This document shows positions 5,216-7,601 of a stretch of DNA of 7,601 nucleotides, piece after piece (position 1 is the stretch's first letter; every line of letters begins with the position of its first letter). The position numbers were made by a program, and so were the translations under genes. The notes under the pieces are model-generated. The model saw only the letters and a program-made list of their open reading frames with translations. It ran no database searches and was not told the origin of the DNA. Source of the DNA: JAICTV01 sp034666045 (GTDB lineage Bacteria; Planctomycetota; Phycisphaerae; Tepidisphaerales; Tepidisphaeraceae). Location: the NCBI GenBank assembly GCA_034666045.1, contig JAXDMN010000229.1, positions 1 through 7,601 of the forward strand, read 5' to 3'.

Positions 5216-7601
5216 ATGTCTCATCGAATGGGTAACCGGTCCGTCCGTGCGCGTCGCGCTTCCACACTGCCGCTACTTCGCCAGGCCTGTGAGCCCCTCG
5301 AGGCGCGCATGCTGATGACGTCGACGCTGTACATCGACTACGGCGATCGATTTCCGAGCGGCGTGCTGACGACGACGGTCGGCGCGCTGGACAACACCAC
5401 GTCCGGCTCAAACCCCAACATCGACGGGCCGGTGCTGAGCGACCCGTCCAACAACGACTACGCCGGCGGCACCGCCGTCACCATCAATGCGACGAACTCG
5501 CTCTACAGCGGCGCCACGCTCACCAACCTGCGGGCGACGATGACCGCGCTGGCGCAGCGGTTTTACGAGGCCTACGACATCACCGTCGTCGAACTGACCG
5601 ACACGCTGCAAAACGTGAACGGTCACATGGTCCGCTCGGCGGCGAACCTGAACGAGATCTCCGAAACGCTCGGCATCAACGAGGGCGATTCCGAGAACAA
5701 CGACAGCTACATCATCGTCGGGCAGTTCCTGATCGGCGCGAGCAACGACAATCCCTCCAGCCGCTACGGCGGGATATCGACCGGCACCGACATCGGCGGG
5801 AACAACAACAACGACGGCACCGCGTTCGTCTGCCTGGGCGGCTCCGGCGACAGCGCGACCTTCAACGGCGCGCAGATCGCGCACGAGGCCGGGCACGCGT
5901 TCGGGCTCGAGCACACGTACCGGCAGAACACCGGCAGCGGCCCGGCCGCAACAATCACGAACACGACCGCGACCGGCGCGCAGTACGACCAGCTCCATCA
6001 ATCCGAGCTGATGTCTTATCTCGGTTACAGCACGCAGGGTGGATTCAACGTCTTCTCGCGCTACCCGACGATGGACGGCGACGGTAATACCGACGCCAAC
6101 GACCTTGCGAACTCGCCGACGGATTACGATCACTTCATCAGCGATCCGAACATCGGCCCCAGCAGCATCAACTACATCACCGGGACCGGCACGAACGACA
6201 TCATCACGGTCACGAAGACCGGCGCGAACTCGGCCAGCGTGGCGATCCAGGCGTTCGCCGACGCCGCCTACGCCACGCCGATCGACGCCCCCGGCGCCAC
6301 CGGCAACACCTTCAGCTACTCGATCTCGCTCGACCGCCCGCTGACGATCGACGCCGGCGGACGCAACGACCGCATCGTCCTTACCGGCGATTTCGGCATC
6401 ACGATCAACCTCCGCGGCATGCAAGGCACGGATCAGTTGATCGTCGACGGCGACGGCGCGAGCAGCGCGGTCTACACCACCGGCACGAACAGCGCCGATG
6501 GCCTCGACGGAAACGACGATCTCCGCGGCTCGATCGCCCTCGGCTCGACCACGATCAACTTCCAGGAGTTCGATCCGCTCAGCGGCGTGACGATCAGCGA
6601 CGTCGGGAGCCTCACCGTGCGCACCGGCGGCAGTGACGACAACCTCACGCTCAACTCCCCCGCCGCCGGGCAAATGCGCGTCACCGGCAACAGCGATGGG
6701 CTGGGCGTCGTCCCGGTCACGTTCTTCGACGTCGGCAATTTGACGCTCGATACCGGTTTCAACGACGGCGGGATCGCGTCAGACAATGTCTTTGTCGCCA
6801 CGAACGTCATCGCCACCGGGTTGAACACAATTGCGGTGACCACCGGCGCTGGTGGCGACGTTCTCGACATCAACTTCGACGCCGGCGTCGCGATTCCGGC
6901 CGGCGGATTGTCCTTCGACGCGGGCGGCGGCAGCGGCGATCTGCTCAACCTCAAGGGCGACAAGTTCGCCACCACCGGCAGCTTCTTCCTCACCGAAACG
7001 TACACGGCGAGCGGTCCGCAGAGCGGGTCGATCGTCTACGACGGCACGACGAGCATCACCTACTCCAATCTCGCGCCGATCAACGACACCGTCACCGTCG
7101 TCAACCAGACGACGTTCAACGCCACCGCGGGCGATGATGTCATCAACGTCATCGACGCCGGCACGATCAACGGCTTCACCGCGAACCAGATCAACAGCGG
7201 CAACGGGACCTTCGAGCTGTGGAACTTCGCGAACAAGGACGCCGTCAACGTCAACGGGCTTGACGGCGCCGACACGTTCACCGTCAACGCCGCAACGACG
7301 GCCGAACGGCTCGGCTACGTGGGGGTTTTCGGGAACAGCAGCAGCTTCACCGGCGATGACGGCGCCGCGGACGTCTTCAACATCACCGGCTCATTCCCGA
7401 ACATCGAAATGGTTGCCTGGGGCGGCGATGGCACAGACACATTCACCTTCGTCGGCGCAGGCGCCGGCGTCGGGCCGGGCGTTTTCCTCTCCGGCGACGG
7501 CGATGACGACCAGTTCTATATCACCGCGTCGCCCAACGCGCCGGTGCACGTCGTTGGCGGCGGCGGCGGGCTGTCGGGCGATCTCGACGTCATGACCGTG
7601 G
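5216..7601 (+). CDS. second metzincin-type metalloprotease/beta-repeat protein, 3'-truncated by window edge
   Basis: The frame is open from the ATG at 5216 to the window end, 795 codons without a stop. It is collinear with the product of 1434-5024. Residues 1-36 are a basic leader plus ACEPLEARMLMTS, again LEPR-XLL-like, followed by TLYIDYGDRFPSG (VLYLDFGDNFPTG in the neighbour). HEAGHAFGLEH at residues 223-233 is a full metzincin HExxHxxGxxH site (His223, Glu224, His227, His233), and ELMSYL with Met266 is a canonical-looking Met-turn, so peptidase activity is better supported here than in the first copy. The EF-hand loop of the first copy is absent; instead an Asp-rich MDGDGNTDAND (286-296) follows the peptidase domain. 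From about residue 320 onward there are Gly/Asn/Asp-rich beta repeats, including a NLTLDTGFNDGGIASDNVFV unit, NATAGDDVINV and GADTFTV. The C-terminus, and so any RTX array, lies beyond the window. Substrate and secretion route are unknown. Confidence 0.9.
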   Translation, partial: MSHRMGNRSVRARRASTLPLLRQACEPLEARMLMTSTLYIDYGDRFPSGVLTTTVGALDNTTSGSNPNIDGPVLSDPSNNDYAGGTAVTINATNSLYSGATLTNLRATMTALAQRFYEAYDITVVELTDTLQNVNGHMVRSAANLNEISETLGINEGDSENNDSYIIVGQFLIGASNDNPSSRYGGISTGTDIGGNNNNDGTAFVCLGGSGDSATFNGAQIAHEAGHAFGLEHTYRQNTGSGPAATITNTTATGAQYDQLHQSELMSYLGYSTQGGFNVFSRYPTMDGDGNTDANDLANSPTDYDHFISDPNIGPSSINYITGTGTNDIITVTKTGANSASVAIQAFADAAYATPIDAPGATGNTFSYSISLDRPLTIDAGGRNDRIVLTGDFGITINLRGMQGTDQLIVDGDGASSAVYTTGTNSADGLDGNDDLRGSIALGSTTINFQEFDPLSGVTISDVGSLTVRTGGSDDNLTLNSPAAGQMRVTGNSDGLGVVPVTFFDVGNLTLDTGFNDGGIASDNVFVATNVIATGLNTIAVTTGAGGDVLDINFDAGVAIPAGGLSFDAGGGSGDLLNLKGDKFATTGSFFLTETYTASGPQSGSIVYDGTTSITYSNLAPINDTVTVVNQTTFNATAGDDVINVIDAGTINGFTANQINSGNGTFELWNFANKDAVNVNGLDGADTFTVNAATTAERLGYVGVFGNSSSFTGDDGAADVFNITGSFPNIEMVAWGGDGTDTFTFVGAGAGVGPGVFLSGDGDDDQFYITASPNAPVHVVGGGGGLSGDLDVMTV

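Larger units (their letters stand above)
5067..7601 (+). repeat. tandem duplication, copy 2 (cut by window edge)
   Basis: This is the second copy of the duplicated unit, starting with the conserved ATTTT-CTTGACCCG promoter block and running through the second metalloprotease gene. Matching landmarks are the CEPLE N-terminus, the metzincin site, the phrase SNLAPINDTVTV (TNLAPIDDTVTV in copy 1) and QINSGNGTFE in both. No insertion-sequence ends or target-site duplications were seen at the junction. Confidence 0.8.

Noticed and set aside
5408..6673. A 421-codon minus-strand open frame opposite the second metalloprotease gene
   Set aside because: It has the same low-complexity Val/Ala/Arg/Asp composition and overlaps a supported + strand gene; it is a codon-bias shadow.
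6852..7595. A 247-codon + strand frame near the right edge
   Set aside because: It is Ser/Thr/Arg/Pro-rich with no domain and lies wholly inside the open frame starting at 5216, which carries the homology to the upstream paralogue.

Overview
The window is GC-rich DNA coding almost entirely on the + strand. It most likely comes from a planctomycete-type bacterium. The best clue is the N-terminus shared by two large proteins: a basic, Arg-rich leader followed by an A-C-E-P-L-E-x-R-x-M-L-type motif, close to the 'LEPR-XLL' motif that is abundant in exported proteins of Planctomycetota. The lineage call is an inference from protein style; there is no rRNA or marker gene here.

Layout: (1) positions 2-1252 hold the 3' three quarters of a gamma-glutamyltransferase-family gene, cut by the left edge. 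(2) Positions 1253-1433 are intergenic, with a sigma-70-like promoter, an inverted repeat in the predicted leader and a Shine-Dalgarno site. (3) Positions 1434-5024 encode a 1196-residue predicted secreted protein: LEPR-XLL-like N-terminus, metzincin-type zinc peptidase domain (HEGGHDFGLVH), a long Gly/Asn/Asp-rich beta-repeat region, an autotransporter-type beta-strand segment and C-terminal RTX-like calcium-binding nonapeptides. (4) Positions 5025-5215 are a second intergenic region with the same promoter boxes at the same spacing. (5) Positions 5216-7601 hold a second, collinear paralogue, also with a metzincin motif (HEAGHAFGLEH). It is open to the right edge, so its C-terminus is not seen.

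The main story is a tandem duplication with a period of about 3.77 kb covering promoter, leader and gene. The coding parts have diverged a great deal, but the TTGACC and TAGCGT boxes and the 17-bp spacer length are identical although the spacer sequence is not. The pair therefore looks like two co-regulated, surface or secreted, calcium-dependent metallopeptidase/adhesin-like proteins, each transcribed from its own promoter. The upstream transferase-like enzyme is a separate transcription unit as far as can be seen; its substrate pocket departs from that of classical gamma-glutamyltransferases. No tRNA, rRNA, CRISPR array, insertion sequence or convincing intrinsic terminator was seen. Long minus-strand open frames are shadows of the biased codon use.
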